DNA from: Pseudomonadota bacterium
GTDB lineage: Bacteria > Pseudomonadota > Gammaproteobacteria > Burkholderiales > Rhodocyclaceae
Assembly: GCA_018241665.1 (NCBI GenBank)
Contig: JAFEDK010000035.1
Coordinates: forward strand, 1-49,270
Length of the DNA: 49,270 bases
Reading direction: 5' to 3'
Below, piece by piece: positions 1 to 8,680 of this stretch (position 1 is the first letter of the stretch; every line of letters starts with the position of its first letter). The notes beneath the pieces were generated by a model, which saw only the letters and a program-made list of their open reading frames with translations, was not told the DNA's origin and did not search any database. The translations under genes and the position numbers were made by a program.

Positions 1-477
1 CTCTTCGACCTTGGCGTAGGCGGCGGGCTTGTTGTCCGGGGTGACGGGAACGTGGTGGAAGGGGATGCCGTGCCACTCGACGAAGCCGCGGAAGGTTTCG
101 TGGTTGGAGATGACGCAGGGGATGTCGATGTCCAGGTCGCCGGACTGCCAGCGGGCGAAGAGGTCGTACAGGCAGTGTTCTTGCTTGGAGACGAGGATGA
201 CGACGCGCTTCTTGCGGGCGCTGTCGGAGATGCGCCACTCCATGCCGAACTCGGCGGCGATGGGGGCGAACTTGTCGCGCAGGGTGTCGATGCCGAAGGG
301 CAGGGAGTCGGCGAGGATTTCCTGGCGCATGAAGAAGCGGCCCGCCTCGGCGTCGGCGTGGTGGCTTGCCTCGGTGATCCAGCCCTGATGGCTGGCGAGG
401 AAGCCGCTCACTGCGGCGACGATGCCGACCCGGTCGGGACAGGAGAGGGACAGGGTGTAACGACGACTCGATGACAT
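1..477 (-). CDS. purU: Formyltetrahydrofolate deformylase, N-terminal part (cut by window edge)
   Basis: PurU hydrolyses 10-formyl-THF to formate and THF in the cytoplasm, balancing one-carbon units and feeding formate to purine synthesis. The visible 159 codons begin MSSSRRYTLSLSCPDRVGIV, the typical N-terminal ACT domain opening (CPDRVGIV), and continue through WITEASHHAD and FFMRQE. The segment KKRVVILVSKQEHCLYDL marks the start of the formyltransferase-like catalytic domain, followed by CVISNH and GIPFHHVPV. The C-terminal half, including the catalytic Asp region, lies off the left edge. The ATG at 477 has GGAG-like sequence a few bases upstream. The gene is divergent from the XRE-cupin regulator. 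Family assignment is secure. Confidence 0.93.
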   Translation of the reverse strand, partial: MSSSRRYTLSLSCPDRVGIVAAVSGFLASHQGWITEASHHADAEAGRFFMRQEILADSLPFGIDTLRDKFAPIAAEFGMEWRISDSARKKRVVILVSKQEHCLYDLFARWQSGDLDIDIPCVISNHETFRGFVEWHGIPFHHVPVTPDNKPAAYAKVEE

Positions 478-517
478 GCTCTCAACTCCGCTGGAAGTTC
501 ATGTAGAGAATTATTTT

Positions 518-530
518 TGCACATAGTGCA
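518..530. promoter_or_regulatory. Short inverted repeat in the purU/XRE divergent promoter region
   Basis: TGCACATAGTGCA is a perfect dyad (TGCAC-ATA-GTGCA) in an AT-rich stretch between the divergent purU and XRE-cupin genes. Its place about 40 bp upstream of purU and 95 bp upstream of the regulator suits an operator for that regulator. The role is inference. Confidence 0.35.
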
Positions 531-623
531 TCTCAAGGTGAATCGTGTCAACTATTTTTTCCTCGTATGAAACACCTGCCTGTGCAATAATTTCGCCATC
601 GAGATTTAGGTGGGAGACCCCCC

Positions 624-1226
624 ATGAGCGAACAAGAAGGCAGCGGCAGCCTGGAGCGCTACCTGGGCAACACGATCCGTGACCTGCGCCAGAAGCACGG
701 CCTCACCATTGCGGACGTGGCCAACCTGGCCGGCATCAGCCGCGGCATGCTGTCGAAGATCGAGAACGCGCAGACGGCCACCAGCCTGGACACCCTGTCG
801 CGGCTGGCCGGCGCCCTCGGCGTGTCGATCGCCACGCTGTTCCGCGGCTATGACGTGCGCGACGGCAGCGCGCAGCTGGTGAAGGATGGCGAGGGGATGG
901 AAGTGGTGCGGCGTGGCACCAAGAAGGGGCACACCTATCACCTGCTGGCCTACGACCAGGGGCCGACCAAGGTCTTCGAGCCCTTCCTGATCACCATCGA
1001 CCATGAGTCGGAGACCTTCCCGATCTTCGAGCACCCCGGCACCGAGTTCATCTACATGCTCGAAGGGGAGATCGAGTACCGCCACGGTCAGAACACCTAC
1101 GTGCTGAAGCCGGGGGATGCGCTGACCTTCCGCGCCGACATCCCCCACGGCCCGGAAAAGCTCAGCAAGTGCCCGATCCGTTTCCTCAGCGTACTGATGT
1201 ATCCCAACCCGGGCGACGCGGGCTGA
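624..1226 (+). CDS. XRE-family transcriptional regulator with cupin sensor domain
   Basis: A 200-residue protein with an N-terminal helix-turn-helix of the Cro/C1 type (about residues 12-70; ISRGMLSKIENAQTATSL is the recognition region) and a C-terminal cupin_2 barrel (about 110-190; HPGTEFIYMLEGEIEY and LKPGDALTFRADIPHG). Regulators of this architecture (PuuR, SutR types) bind a small metabolite in the cupin and control neighbouring catabolic or sulfur/nitrogen genes. The ligand cannot be told here. It is divergent from purU, so it may control purU or itself. The start at 624 follows a GGGAG-like sequence. Confidence 0.88.
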   Translation: MSEQEGSGSLERYLGNTIRDLRQKHGLTIADVANLAGISRGMLSKIENAQTATSLDTLSRLAGALGVSIATLFRGYDVRDGSAQLVKDGEGMEVVRRGTKKGHTYHLLAYDQGPTKVFEPFLITIDHESETFPIFEHPGTEFIYMLEGEIEYRHGQNTYVLKPGDALTFRADIPHGPEKLSKCPIRFLSVLMYPNPGDAG

Positions 1227-1292
1227 GCCGCTATTCCCGGCACCGTTGGGGCTGTCCGGACTGATGGCCTTGCTCTGAGGGTCGCCGAACCC

Positions 1293-1360
1293 GTGGGGGC
1301 GAATTCATTCGCCCGCGGACTTCGTTTAACCGGCGGAGGGCGAATGAATTCGCCTCCACA
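1293..1360. repeat. REP-like inverted pair (GGGCGAATTCATTCGCCC family), copy 1
   Basis: Two head-to-head copies of a palindromic element, GTGGGGGCGAATTCATTCGC at 1293 and its inverse ending CGAATGAATTCGCCTCCACA at 1360, separated by about 15 bp. The same unit recurs at 16403, 19548, 23118, 45695, 45839 and 47300. It sits between the convergent XRE and MCP-like genes, the usual position for REP/BIME-type elements. Confidence 0.85.
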
Positions 1361-1390
1361 GAATGCTGCCACCCCCACGGGGAAGGTGTT

Positions 1391-3190
1391 TCACGTCTCG
1401 CCCGGTCCCAGCCGCGCCAGGTCGGCGGCCAGGGCGTCCTCCCCGCGCAGCTTGCCGGGTTCCTGGCGGTAGCTGCCGGTGCCGCGGATCACCGCGAACT
1501 GCCAGGTCTTCTCGATCTGTTCCCGCTCACGGTTTTTGGTGAAGGCGGCGATGAAGCGGTTGATTTCCTGCAGCAGGCGGCACGACGACGGCTCGTCGGC
1601 GACGCCGACCGCGTAGAACCAGGGCTGGCGCGACAGCGGCTCGGGCAGGATCTCGATGCGGCCACGCCACGGGCTGTCCTGCCCGTAGCAGGCCCACGCG
1701 AAGATCGGGTGGTCCACCGCGAAGGCATCCACGGTGCCGTCGGCCAGCGCGTCGTGGATGACGCCCTGGTCGGAATAGCCGATCAGGTTGGCCAGCCGCA
1801 CCGTGCCCGGTTCCTTGCGGGTGTGCTTGCTCCAGCGCAGGCCGGCGGCTTCCAGCGCGGCGAAGGCGGCCGGGTCGTTGATGCAGCCGAGGACCTTGCC
1901 TTCCAGGCTGGCCACGCCGTCGATGCGTGTGTCGTCGTGGCGGCGCGCCAGCACGTAGTTCAGGTAGGTGTAGCTGTCCGAGAAGGCCACGCCCTTGTAG
2001 GCGGCATTCGGCGGCAGCGCGCTCCACACCAGGTCGGCGGCGGGCTCGCCGGGGCGGCGGCCGGCCTGCAGCAGCTCGGTGCATTGGTCCCACGGGTGTT
2101 CGACGAAGTCCACCGCCACGCCCAGGTGCTTGGCGAAGGCGCGGGCGTAGTCCACGTCCAGCCCGCGCAGCGGTGCGCCGGGCTGCAAACGGAACGACAG
2201 GCCCTTGAAGGCGGGTTCGATGGCGACCCGCAGGCGGCCGCGCTGGCGGATGTCGGCCAGCCGGTCGTAGCCGGCGTCAGCGGTGAGGCCTTCCCTGGCG
2301 AGCAGGCGGTCGAGCACCGGCACGATGTCGTCGTGGGGCTGCTTTTCCAGTCCGCCCAGGTCGACGCACAGGCGTTCGGCCCATTCGAGCTTGAGGCGCT
2401 GGCGGTCGAAGGTGGACTGGTTGAGGGTGTGCATGGCGGAAATGACCCGCCCGTGGTCGTCGAGGGTGGCGAGGGCGTCGCGCAGCCCGGCGAAGCTTTC
2501 TTCGATGCGTGTGAAGGCGGCGCCGGTTTCCTGGTTGGAGCGGGCCACGCTGGCCGCGCTCTCCTGGCGGAAGCCCTGCAGGCCCTGCTGGAAATCGGCA
2601 AAGTTGAGCAACTGGGATGCGCTTTTGGCGTTGGCGACGGTGTCGCCGGCGAGGGCGCGGATGTTGTCGGCGACTACCGCGAAGGCACGGCCCTGTTCGC
2701 CGGCGCTGGCCGCTTGAATGGCGGCGTTGAGGGCCAGCAGGTCGAGGTCGCGGCCGATCTTCTCGAGCACCTTGACCACTTCGCCGATGCGCGCAACCTT
2801 GGCCGACAGCGTGGCTTCCAATTCGGCCAGGCCAGCGTCGATGTCGCTTGCGGTGGCGGCAAGCGTGGCTTCGGCCTGCTGGCGCAGTGCGTGGGCTTCC
2901 TCGCTGCCGTTCAGCATGCGGCGCTGGCCGCGTTCGATCTCCAGGGTCATCGCACCGATGCGGGCTTCCACTTCGCCCAGATGGGCGGCGTGGGCGGTTT
3001 CGGCGTTCATGCCATGGCGGATCAGGTGGGCGATGTGGCGTCCCCACAGGGCCAGGCGCCGGCCCGGCGACGGCGGGGCCGGCGGAGCCACTGCGGGCTC
3101 CGGGGCCCCGCCGCCGACGGCGTCGTCGGCGGCCATGAAGTCGTTTCCGCGGGGCCGGAACAGGCCCTTCATAAAACGATTCATCGACAT
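1391..3190 (-). CDS. Soluble methyl-accepting chemotaxis-like protein fused to a family 3 solute-binding domain
   Basis: A 599-residue protein of unusual build. Residues of about 60-270 are helical and contain the MCP signalling hairpin (DLDLLALNAAIQAASAGEQG then RAFAVVADNIRALAGDT), which contacts CheA/CheW in chemoreceptors. About residues 300-570 resemble an SBP_bac_3 periplasmic binding domain (RLRVAIEPAFKGLSFR, GLDVDYARAFAKHLGV, a DAFAVDHPIF segment). I see no signal peptide and no hydrophobic membrane span, so both halves would be cytoplasmic, unlike classical binding proteins. It starts 4 bp after amtB and is probably cotranscribed with glnK-amtB, which suggests sensing of an intracellular nitrogen compound or amino acid. 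Domain calls are firm; the role is inference. Confidence 0.82.
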   Translation of the reverse strand: MSMNRFMKGLFRPRGNDFMAADDAVGGGAPEPAVAPPAPPSPGRRLALWGRHIAHLIRHGMNAETAHAAHLGEVEARIGAMTLEIERGQRRMLNGSEEAHALRQQAEATLAATASDIDAGLAELEATLSAKVARIGEVVKVLEKIGRDLDLLALNAAIQAASAGEQGRAFAVVADNIRALAGDTVANAKSASQLLNFADFQQGLQGFRQESAASVARSNQETGAAFTRIEESFAGLRDALATLDDHGRVISAMHTLNQSTFDRQRLKLEWAERLCVDLGGLEKQPHDDIVPVLDRLLAREGLTADAGYDRLADIRQRGRLRVAIEPAFKGLSFRLQPGAPLRGLDVDYARAFAKHLGVAVDFVEHPWDQCTELLQAGRRPGEPAADLVWSALPPNAAYKGVAFSDSYTYLNYVLARRHDDTRIDGVASLEGKVLGCINDPAAFAALEAAGLRWSKHTRKEPGTVRLANLIGYSDQGVIHDALADGTVDAFAVDHPIFAWACYGQDSPWRGRIEILPEPLSRQPWFYAVGVADEPSSCRLLQEINRFIAAFTKNREREQIEKTWQFAVIRGTGSYRQEPGKLRGEDALAADLARLGPGET

Positions 3191-3194
3191 GGGC

Positions 3195-4661
3195 TCAGTC
3201 GTGGTAGGCGGACTCGCCGTGGGTGCTCAGGTCGAGGCCTTCGCGCTCCGCGTCTTCGCCGACCCGCAGGCCGATGGTCAGGTCCACCAGCTTGAAGGCG
3301 ATGTAGGACACCACGCCGGACCACACCACCGCGGTACCCACGCCCCAGGCCTGGGCGACCAGCTGGGCGCTCATGTCGTAGGGGGCGACGGCGTTGGCGA
3401 CGTAGTCATAGACACCGGTGCCGCCCAGTTCGGGCGAGGCGAACACGCCGGTCAGCAGGGCGCCGAGGATGCCGCCGACGCCATGCACGCCGAACACGTC
3501 GAGGGTGTCGTCCATGCCGAGCATGCGCTTGAGGCCATTGACGCCCCAGTAGCACACCAGGCCGCCGAGCAGGCCCATGATGATGGCGCCCATCGGGCCG
3601 ACCAGGCCGCAGGCCGGGGTGATCACGACGAGGCCGGCGATAGCGCCGGAGATCGCGCCGAGCATCGACGGCTTGCCCTTGAAGACCGCTTCGATCAGCG
3701 TCCAGGAGACGGTTGCCGCGCAGGTGGCCACCAGCGTGTTGAAGAAGGCCAGGCCTGCGGTGGCGCCGGCTTCCAGGGACGAACCGACGTTGAAGCCGAA
3801 CCAGCCGACCCACAGCAGGGAGCCGCCGACCATGGTCATCGTCAGGCTGTGCGGGGCCATCGATTCACGGCGGTAACCGAGGCGCGGGCCGATCATGAAG
3901 GCGCCGATCAGCGCGGCGATACCGGCGTTGATGTGCACCACGGTGCCGCCGGCGAAGTCGAGGGCGCCCTTGTTGAACAGGAAGCCACCCACTTCAGCCG
4001 CTTTCTCGGCCGCTTCGGCGGAGGTGAAGGCGTCCGGGCCGGCCCAGTACCACACCATGTGGGCCATCGGGATGTAGGAGAAGGTGAACCACAGCACCAT
4101 GAAGGCCAGCACCGCGGTGAATTTGATGCGCTCGGCGAAGCCACCGATGATCAGTGCCGGGGTGATCGCCGCGAAGGTCAGCTCGAAGGACGCGAAGATG
4201 TACTCGGGCAGCACGACGCCCTTGCTGAAGGTGGCGACCACGGTGTCCGGCGTTACGCCCTTCATGAACAGCTTGTCAAAGCCGCCGATGAAGGCATTGC
4301 CGTCGGTGAAGGCCAGGCTGTAGCCATAGACGGCCCACAGCACGCCGAGCAGACAGAAGATCACCAGCGTCTGCATCAGGATCGACAGCATGTTCTTGCT
4401 GCGGACCATGCCGCCATAGAACAGGCCGAGGCCCGGGGCAGCCATCATCACCACCAGCAGGGTGGCGGTGATCAGCCAGGCGGTGTCGCCCTTGTTGGGT
4501 ACGGGGGCGGCCGCCGGCGTTGCAGCAGCAGGGGCCGCGCTGGCGGCGGCATCGACGGCGGCGCTGACGGTTGCGGCGGCTGCCGGCGCGTCGTCGGCCC
4601 AGCCGGGCATGGCGAAACAGAGTGCGAAAAGCAGGGTTGCCAGGGCAAGAATGCGTTTCAT
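3195..4661 (-). CDS. amtB: Ammonium transporter AmtB
   Basis: Trimeric inner-membrane ammonium channel of the Amt/Mep/Rh family, 488 residues. It begins with a cleavable signal peptide (MKRILALATLLFALCFAMPG), then an Ala/Pro-rich linker and eleven membrane helices starting near KGDTAWLITATLL. Family landmarks include GLGLFYGGMVRSKNMLS, the pore histidines in MAHMVWYW and FGVHGVGG, and the C-terminal tail GLDLSTHGESAYHD that contacts PII. An upstream in-frame ATG at 4751 exists but lies inside glnK; the ATG at 4661 with AGGAGCG in front of it is the better start. It is 10 bp downstream of glnK, the classic pair. Confidence 0.96.
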   Translation of the reverse strand: MKRILALATLLFALCFAMPGWADDAPAAAATVSAAVDAAASAAPAAATPAAAPVPNKGDTAWLITATLLVVMMAAPGLGLFYGGMVRSKNMLSILMQTLVIFCLLGVLWAVYGYSLAFTDGNAFIGGFDKLFMKGVTPDTVVATFSKGVVLPEYIFASFELTFAAITPALIIGGFAERIKFTAVLAFMVLWFTFSYIPMAHMVWYWAGPDAFTSAEAAEKAAEVGGFLFNKGALDFAGGTVVHINAGIAALIGAFMIGPRLGYRRESMAPHSLTMTMVGGSLLWVGWFGFNVGSSLEAGATAGLAFFNTLVATCAATVSWTLIEAVFKGKPSMLGAISGAIAGLVVITPACGLVGPMGAIIMGLLGGLVCYWGVNGLKRMLGMDDTLDVFGVHGVGGILGALLTGVFASPELGGTGVYDYVANAVAPYDMSAQLVAQAWGVGTAVVWSGVVSYIAFKLVDLTIGLRVGEDAEREGLDLSTHGESAYHD

Positions 4662-4671
4662 GGGAGCGCTC

Positions 4672-5145
<474 letters not shown>

Positions 5146-5395
5146 CTACAAAACCAAGGGATTTAACAAAATGAAAATGAGATCCACGCACTAAAAAACG
5201 GCGCGGAGGTCAAAACTGCACCAAGTCGGGCAACCGGAATGGGGGGAAGACGTGACGGGAAGACGTCGGGAAAACGACAAAAAAGTCGCAAACCGGCGTG
5301 AAGGGCAGGCTGTATCCTGTTTGATACGTAATACGGTAATACTGGTATGTCGTTTGCTTGAATTGAGCCGTATCTATGTTGAGGAGGGGTACGAC

Positions 5396-5575
5396 ATGTT
5401 CTCTACACTATGGCAGTACTGCCTGACCCGCCTGCGTGCCGGCCAGGCCTGGATCTCAGAGACGACCTGCAATTCCCGCTCGGCACGCCTGGCGACGATG
5501 GGCCTGCAGGGGCCCGCGGAGCGTGACGCAGGGGCAGACGGCTTGCACATGCAGCAGTTCGGCGGCTGGCGCTGA
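5396..5575 (+). CDS. Small hypothetical protein (59 aa)
   Basis: A 59-residue ORF, MFSTLWQYCLTRLRAGQAWI... ending MQQFGGWR. I do not recognise it. Reasons to take it as real: a strong ribosome site (GAGGAGGGG, 6 bp before the ATG), an AT-rich leader of some 140 bp, and an immediate rho-independent terminator at 5593. That makes it a self-contained monocistronic unit. The frame remains open upstream to about 5252, but the start at 5396 is the only one with a good ribosome site. No signal peptide or motif is evident; the first 20 residues are mildly amphipathic. Confidence 0.5.
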   Translation: MFSTLWQYCLTRLRAGQAWISETTCNSRSARLATMGLQGPAERDAGADGLHMQQFGGWR

Positions 5576-5592
5576 GCCGACCCGACCGTGAT

Positions 5593-5635
5593 GAACCCGC
5601 CGTGCGGCTGGCTGCCCGGCGGGTTCGGTGTTTTC
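5593..5635 (+). terminator. Rho-independent terminator after the 59-aa ORF
   Basis: GAACCCGCC (5593-5601) pairs with GGCGGGTTC (5618-5626), followed by GGTGTTTTC. It lies 17 bp after the stop codon at 5575. Confidence 0.75.
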
Positions 5636-5670
5636 TGAAGGTGGACTTTCGGCAAGCTGTCGGGAGTCTT

Positions 5671-5717
5671 GCAAATCTGAAATTTTTGCCAAATAAATGT
5701 GAAAACGACAGATTTGC
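5671..5717. promoter_or_regulatory. Dyad upstream of the PEP-CTERM gene
   Basis: GCAAATCTG (5671-5679) and CAGATTTGC (5709-5717) are perfect 9-bp inverted repeats 29 bp apart in AT-rich DNA, 127 bp before the start of the PEP-CTERM gene. This may be a two-half-site operator; no regulator is identified. Confidence 0.35.
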
Positions 5718-5843
5718 CGTGAAGTTTTCCCTCCTGGAAAACGGGGTTCGTCTCTATCGTCGAGGCCATCCCGGCAGTCACCACGCAGCAACGGGACCCA
5801 ACCACTACTGCGTCAGCGACTCAACCCACAGGAGTTCAACTTC

Positions 5844-6989
5844 ATGACAAAGCCTTCTGCCGTACCACGCCTTGGCGGCGTTCTTAAAACAGCGGCACTC
5901 GGTGCCTGCGCCATGGCGCTGCCCTTCTCAGCCCATGCGTTGGTGGTTACCACCTCCGATGTCAGCTTCAACGACACGGTGAGCGTCAGCGACGCCAAGG
6001 CGACTGGAGCGACCAAGGCCAATGTGGCCTTCGGGAGCAGCGCGGTCGCCCAGTTCGATCCCAGTCTCGGTGTGCTGACTGGCGCCACCATCAACCTGGA
6101 GTCTGTCCAGAGCCTGTCCGTCGAGACGGTCGTGAAGGCGGGTACCAGCAGCCCCGGAAAAGCCGATTTTCACGCCCAGGGCAGCGGTAGCCTGAAACAA
6201 GGTACGCAGCTGACGGCTCCCGGTGTGAACCGCACCTTCTCCTCGTTGACCGCCAGTGACTCGTGTTATGCAAAAGGGAAGGGCTCGGCATGTAGCGACG
6301 GGGCGAGCACGAGCAACTCAGTTGCCAAGATGAACGGCGCTGTCAGTGGGGGGAACCTGGATGCCTACGTTGGGTCCGGTTCGGTGCAGGTCAATCGCAG
6401 CACGTCATCGCTGAACGCCCAACAGACCGGTAACGGGTTCAACGGTGCTGCCACGACCACCGCCACGGCCAACTGGTCCGGTACCGTGGGTGCCACTTAT
6501 TCCTACCTGCTGCACGCAGCGCCGCTGATCAATGGTTCGAGCTCGTCCATCGTGACCCTCGACCTGGGTACGTTCCTGACCGGCACGCCAGCCAGCCTGC
6601 TGTTCACTGTATCCAACCTGTCCGGTGATCGCGCCGGTCTGGATTTGGACGCGATCAATGCCAGCGGCGACACTGGCGTGCTGTTCACTGACCTGTCCAA
6701 CTTCAGTGAGCTGAACCCCGGCGATTCCCTGCTGTTCAGCGCCATGCTGGATACGGCACTGCCGGGTATCTATGCCAGCCACTACCAGCTCGCCATGTCG
6801 GATGCCGATGTCGGGGCCGCGTCCAGCCGGAGCAGCTATACGGTAGACCTGTATCTGACCGCCAGTGTGCAGGCGCCGCTGGTGCAGCTCCAGGGCTTTG
6901 GTTTCAACGTCGTGCCCGAGCCGGCGAGTCTTGCGCTGGTTGGCGTGGGCATTGCTGGCCTCGGCTGGAGCCGTCGCCGGCATCGCTGA
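5844..6989 (+). CDS. PEP-CTERM sorting domain protein, choice-of-anchor type
   Basis: A 381-residue exported protein. It has an N-terminal signal peptide (about residues 1-32; AALGACAMALPFSAHA) and a C-terminal PEP-CTERM tripartite tail: VPEP, a hydrophobic helix (SLALVGVGIAGLG) and a basic end WSRRRHR. This is the signal processed by the exosortase EpsH/XrtA, which links such proteins to exopolysaccharide production. The body is Ser/Thr/Gly/Ala-rich with a beta-rich stretch (ATYSYLLHAAPL..., VTLDLGTFLTGTP) that resembles the choice-of-anchor E family. The ribosome site is AGGAG, 10 bp upstream. No exosortase gene is in the window. Likely a biofilm or surface matrix protein. Confidence 0.9.
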   Translation: MTKPSAVPRLGGVLKTAALGACAMALPFSAHALVVTTSDVSFNDTVSVSDAKATGATKANVAFGSSAVAQFDPSLGVLTGATINLESVQSLSVETVVKAGTSSPGKADFHAQGSGSLKQGTQLTAPGVNRTFSSLTASDSCYAKGKGSACSDGASTSNSVAKMNGAVSGGNLDAYVGSGSVQVNRSTSSLNAQQTGNGFNGAATTTATANWSGTVGATYSYLLHAAPLINGSSSSIVTLDLGTFLTGTPASLLFTVSNLSGDRAGLDLDAINASGDTGVLFTDLSNFSELNPGDSLLFSAMLDTALPGIYASHYQLAMSDADVGAASSRSSYTVDLYLTASVQAPLVQLQGFGFNVVPEPASLALVGVGIAGLGWSRRRHR

Positions 6990-7009
6990 GTCTGCAGGGC
7001 TTGCGACAG

Positions 7010-7033
7010 CAGGCCGTCCCGATGGACGGCCTG
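7010..7033. terminator. Strong stem-loop after the PEP-CTERM gene
   Basis: CAGGCCGTCC and GGACGGCCTG form a perfect 10-bp stem around a CGAT loop, 21 bp after the PEP-CTERM stop. No U-run follows, so it may act as an mRNA 3' stabiliser rather than a full terminator. A second GC hairpin (GGGCGCG 7048-7054 with CGCGCCC 7067-7073) lies just after it. Confidence 0.5.
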
Positions 7034-7200
7034 GCTTGCAAAGACGAGGGCGCGTTGCGTGAGCGGCGCGCCCTTGCCGTTTCCGCCGGGAGGATCCGTG
7101 TAATGCACAAAGCGTGACTTATTTCACGCTGAGCGACCAAGGGTAGGGTCTTATTCTTGAGCATTCTTCATGGTCAAGCCGACCGCGCGGGGGAGCCATC

Positions 7201-8667
7201 ATGTCTTCGACTATGCCCGGACTCACCGATAGCGCGCTGGCGGATCCATCCGCGGATACCTCCCTGTTCCTGTCGACGCTGACCGCCAGTCCACGTGAAA
7301 AGCGACTGGCGCTGTCCGTCCTGTTGTTGTCCCTGCTGGTGTTCGCGCTGCTGGCGCCGTTTGCCAGCGTGCCGCTGACGCCGATCTGGGGCTTCATCCC
7401 GTGCTACGAGTCGTGGCTGGTGGTGACCGACCTGATCACCGCGGCCCTGCTGTTCAGCCAATATTTCTCCTTCAACTCCAGGGCGCTGTTTGTGCTGGGT
7501 TGTGGCTACCTGTACGTGGCCTGCATGACCGTGGCCCATGCACTGAGCTTTCCCGGGCTGTTTACGCCCACCGGCCTGCTGGGCGCCGGCCCCCAGAGTT
7601 CGGCCTGGCTGTACATGTTCTGGCATGGCGTCTTCCCCCTCTTCGTCGTGGCCTATGCGCGCTTCAAGGGGCGGGATTGCGTGTCGGCGGTACTGCCGCG
7701 CCGTCCGCGCCTGCCGCTGGCGGCGGCCGGGGCCGCGATGGTGGCCTTGAGTGCCGGCTTCACCGCACTGGCCACCGCCGGGCAAGACCTGCTGCCGGAG
7801 CTCATGGACGGCGATCGCTACCGTTCGTCGATGCCGCTGGCGGTGGCCCTGGTATGGGCCTCGAGCCTGCTGGCGCTGGCCGTGCTGTGGTTCAGCCGGC
7901 CCCATTCGGTACTCGACCTGTGGCTGATGATCATGCTGTGCGCGTCCTTGATCGATATCGCGCTGTCGGCGACGCTCAACGGCGGGCGCTTCGATCTCGG
8001 CTTCTATGCCGGCCGCGTGTATGGCCTGCTGGCGGCGAGTTTCGTACTGCTGGTGCTGCTGGCGGAAAGTGGCATCCTGTACCGCAAGCTGGTGCAACTC
8101 ACCGAGGCCCTCAAGCGCCTGACCACCCAGGATGCGCTGACCGGTATCGGCAACCGGCGGGCCTTCGACGGCACCCTCGACCTGGAGCTGCGCCGGGCAA
8201 TGCGCAGCGGCCAGCCCTTGTCGCTGCTGATGATCGACGTGGATCATTTCAAGAACTTCAACGACCATTTCGGTCATGTGGAAGGCGACCGCTGTCTGCA
8301 GATGGTCGCCAAGACCCTCAACGTCGCGGTGGTCCGCGCCGCCGACATGGTGGCGCGCTATGGCGGCGAGGAATTCGTGGCGCTGCTGCCCGGCACTGAT
8401 ACCGCCGCCGCGGCACAGGTCGCGGAGCGCCTGCGGGCGGCGGTGGAGGCCTTGCGCATCGTGCACCGGGGCACCCTGGAAAGCAGCCGCGTCACCGTCA
8501 GCATCGGCGTGGCCTGCCTCCATCCGGTCTGGTCCGCCGCCAGCGCAGGCCAGGAGGCGGGTTATCCGGTCGGCCTCGACCTGGTGGAGCGTGCCGACCG
8601 GGCGCTGTATGCCGCCAAGACGGCCGGTCGCAACCGGGTGGTAATGGCTGAGCCGTCGCCGGGGTGA
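7201..8667 (+). CDS. MASE4-GGDEF diguanylate cyclase
   Basis: A 488-residue membrane protein that should make cyclic di-GMP from two GTP. Residues of about 35-290 contain several membrane helices with MASE4-type features (PIWGFIPCYESWLVVTDLIT, ALSFPGLFTPTGLL, WLYMFWHGVFPLF). The GGDEF domain (about 305-480) starts with DALTGIGNRRAFD and carries the catalytic GGEEF at 388-392. The allosteric inhibitory site RxxD (RAAD, 379-382) sits exactly five residues before it, so product inhibition is expected. The start at 7201 follows GGGGGAG. A 7-bp dyad AGCGTGA/TCACGCT at 7111-7130 upstream may be regulatory. The MASE4 ligand is unknown. Confidence 0.93.
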   Translation: MSSTMPGLTDSALADPSADTSLFLSTLTASPREKRLALSVLLLSLLVFALLAPFASVPLTPIWGFIPCYESWLVVTDLITAALLFSQYFSFNSRALFVLGCGYLYVACMTVAHALSFPGLFTPTGLLGAGPQSSAWLYMFWHGVFPLFVVAYARFKGRDCVSAVLPRRPRLPLAAAGAAMVALSAGFTALATAGQDLLPELMDGDRYRSSMPLAVALVWASSLLALAVLWFSRPHSVLDLWLMIMLCASLIDIALSATLNGGRFDLGFYAGRVYGLLAASFVLLVLLAESGILYRKLVQLTEALKRLTTQDALTGIGNRRAFDGTLDLELRRAMRSGQPLSLLMIDVDHFKNFNDHFGHVEGDRCLQMVAKTLNVAVVRAADMVARYGGEEFVALLPGTDTAAAAQVAERLRAAVEALRIVHRGTLESSRVTVSIGVACLHPVWSAASAGQEAGYPVGLDLVERADRALYAAKTAGRNRVVMAEPSPG

Positions 8668-8680
8668 CGGCGGCGGTGCC

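Noticed and set aside
5217-5230. Full NtrC binding site
   Set aside because: Only the left arm TGCACCA and a central GG match; the right arm is poor, so it is mentioned only as a half site.
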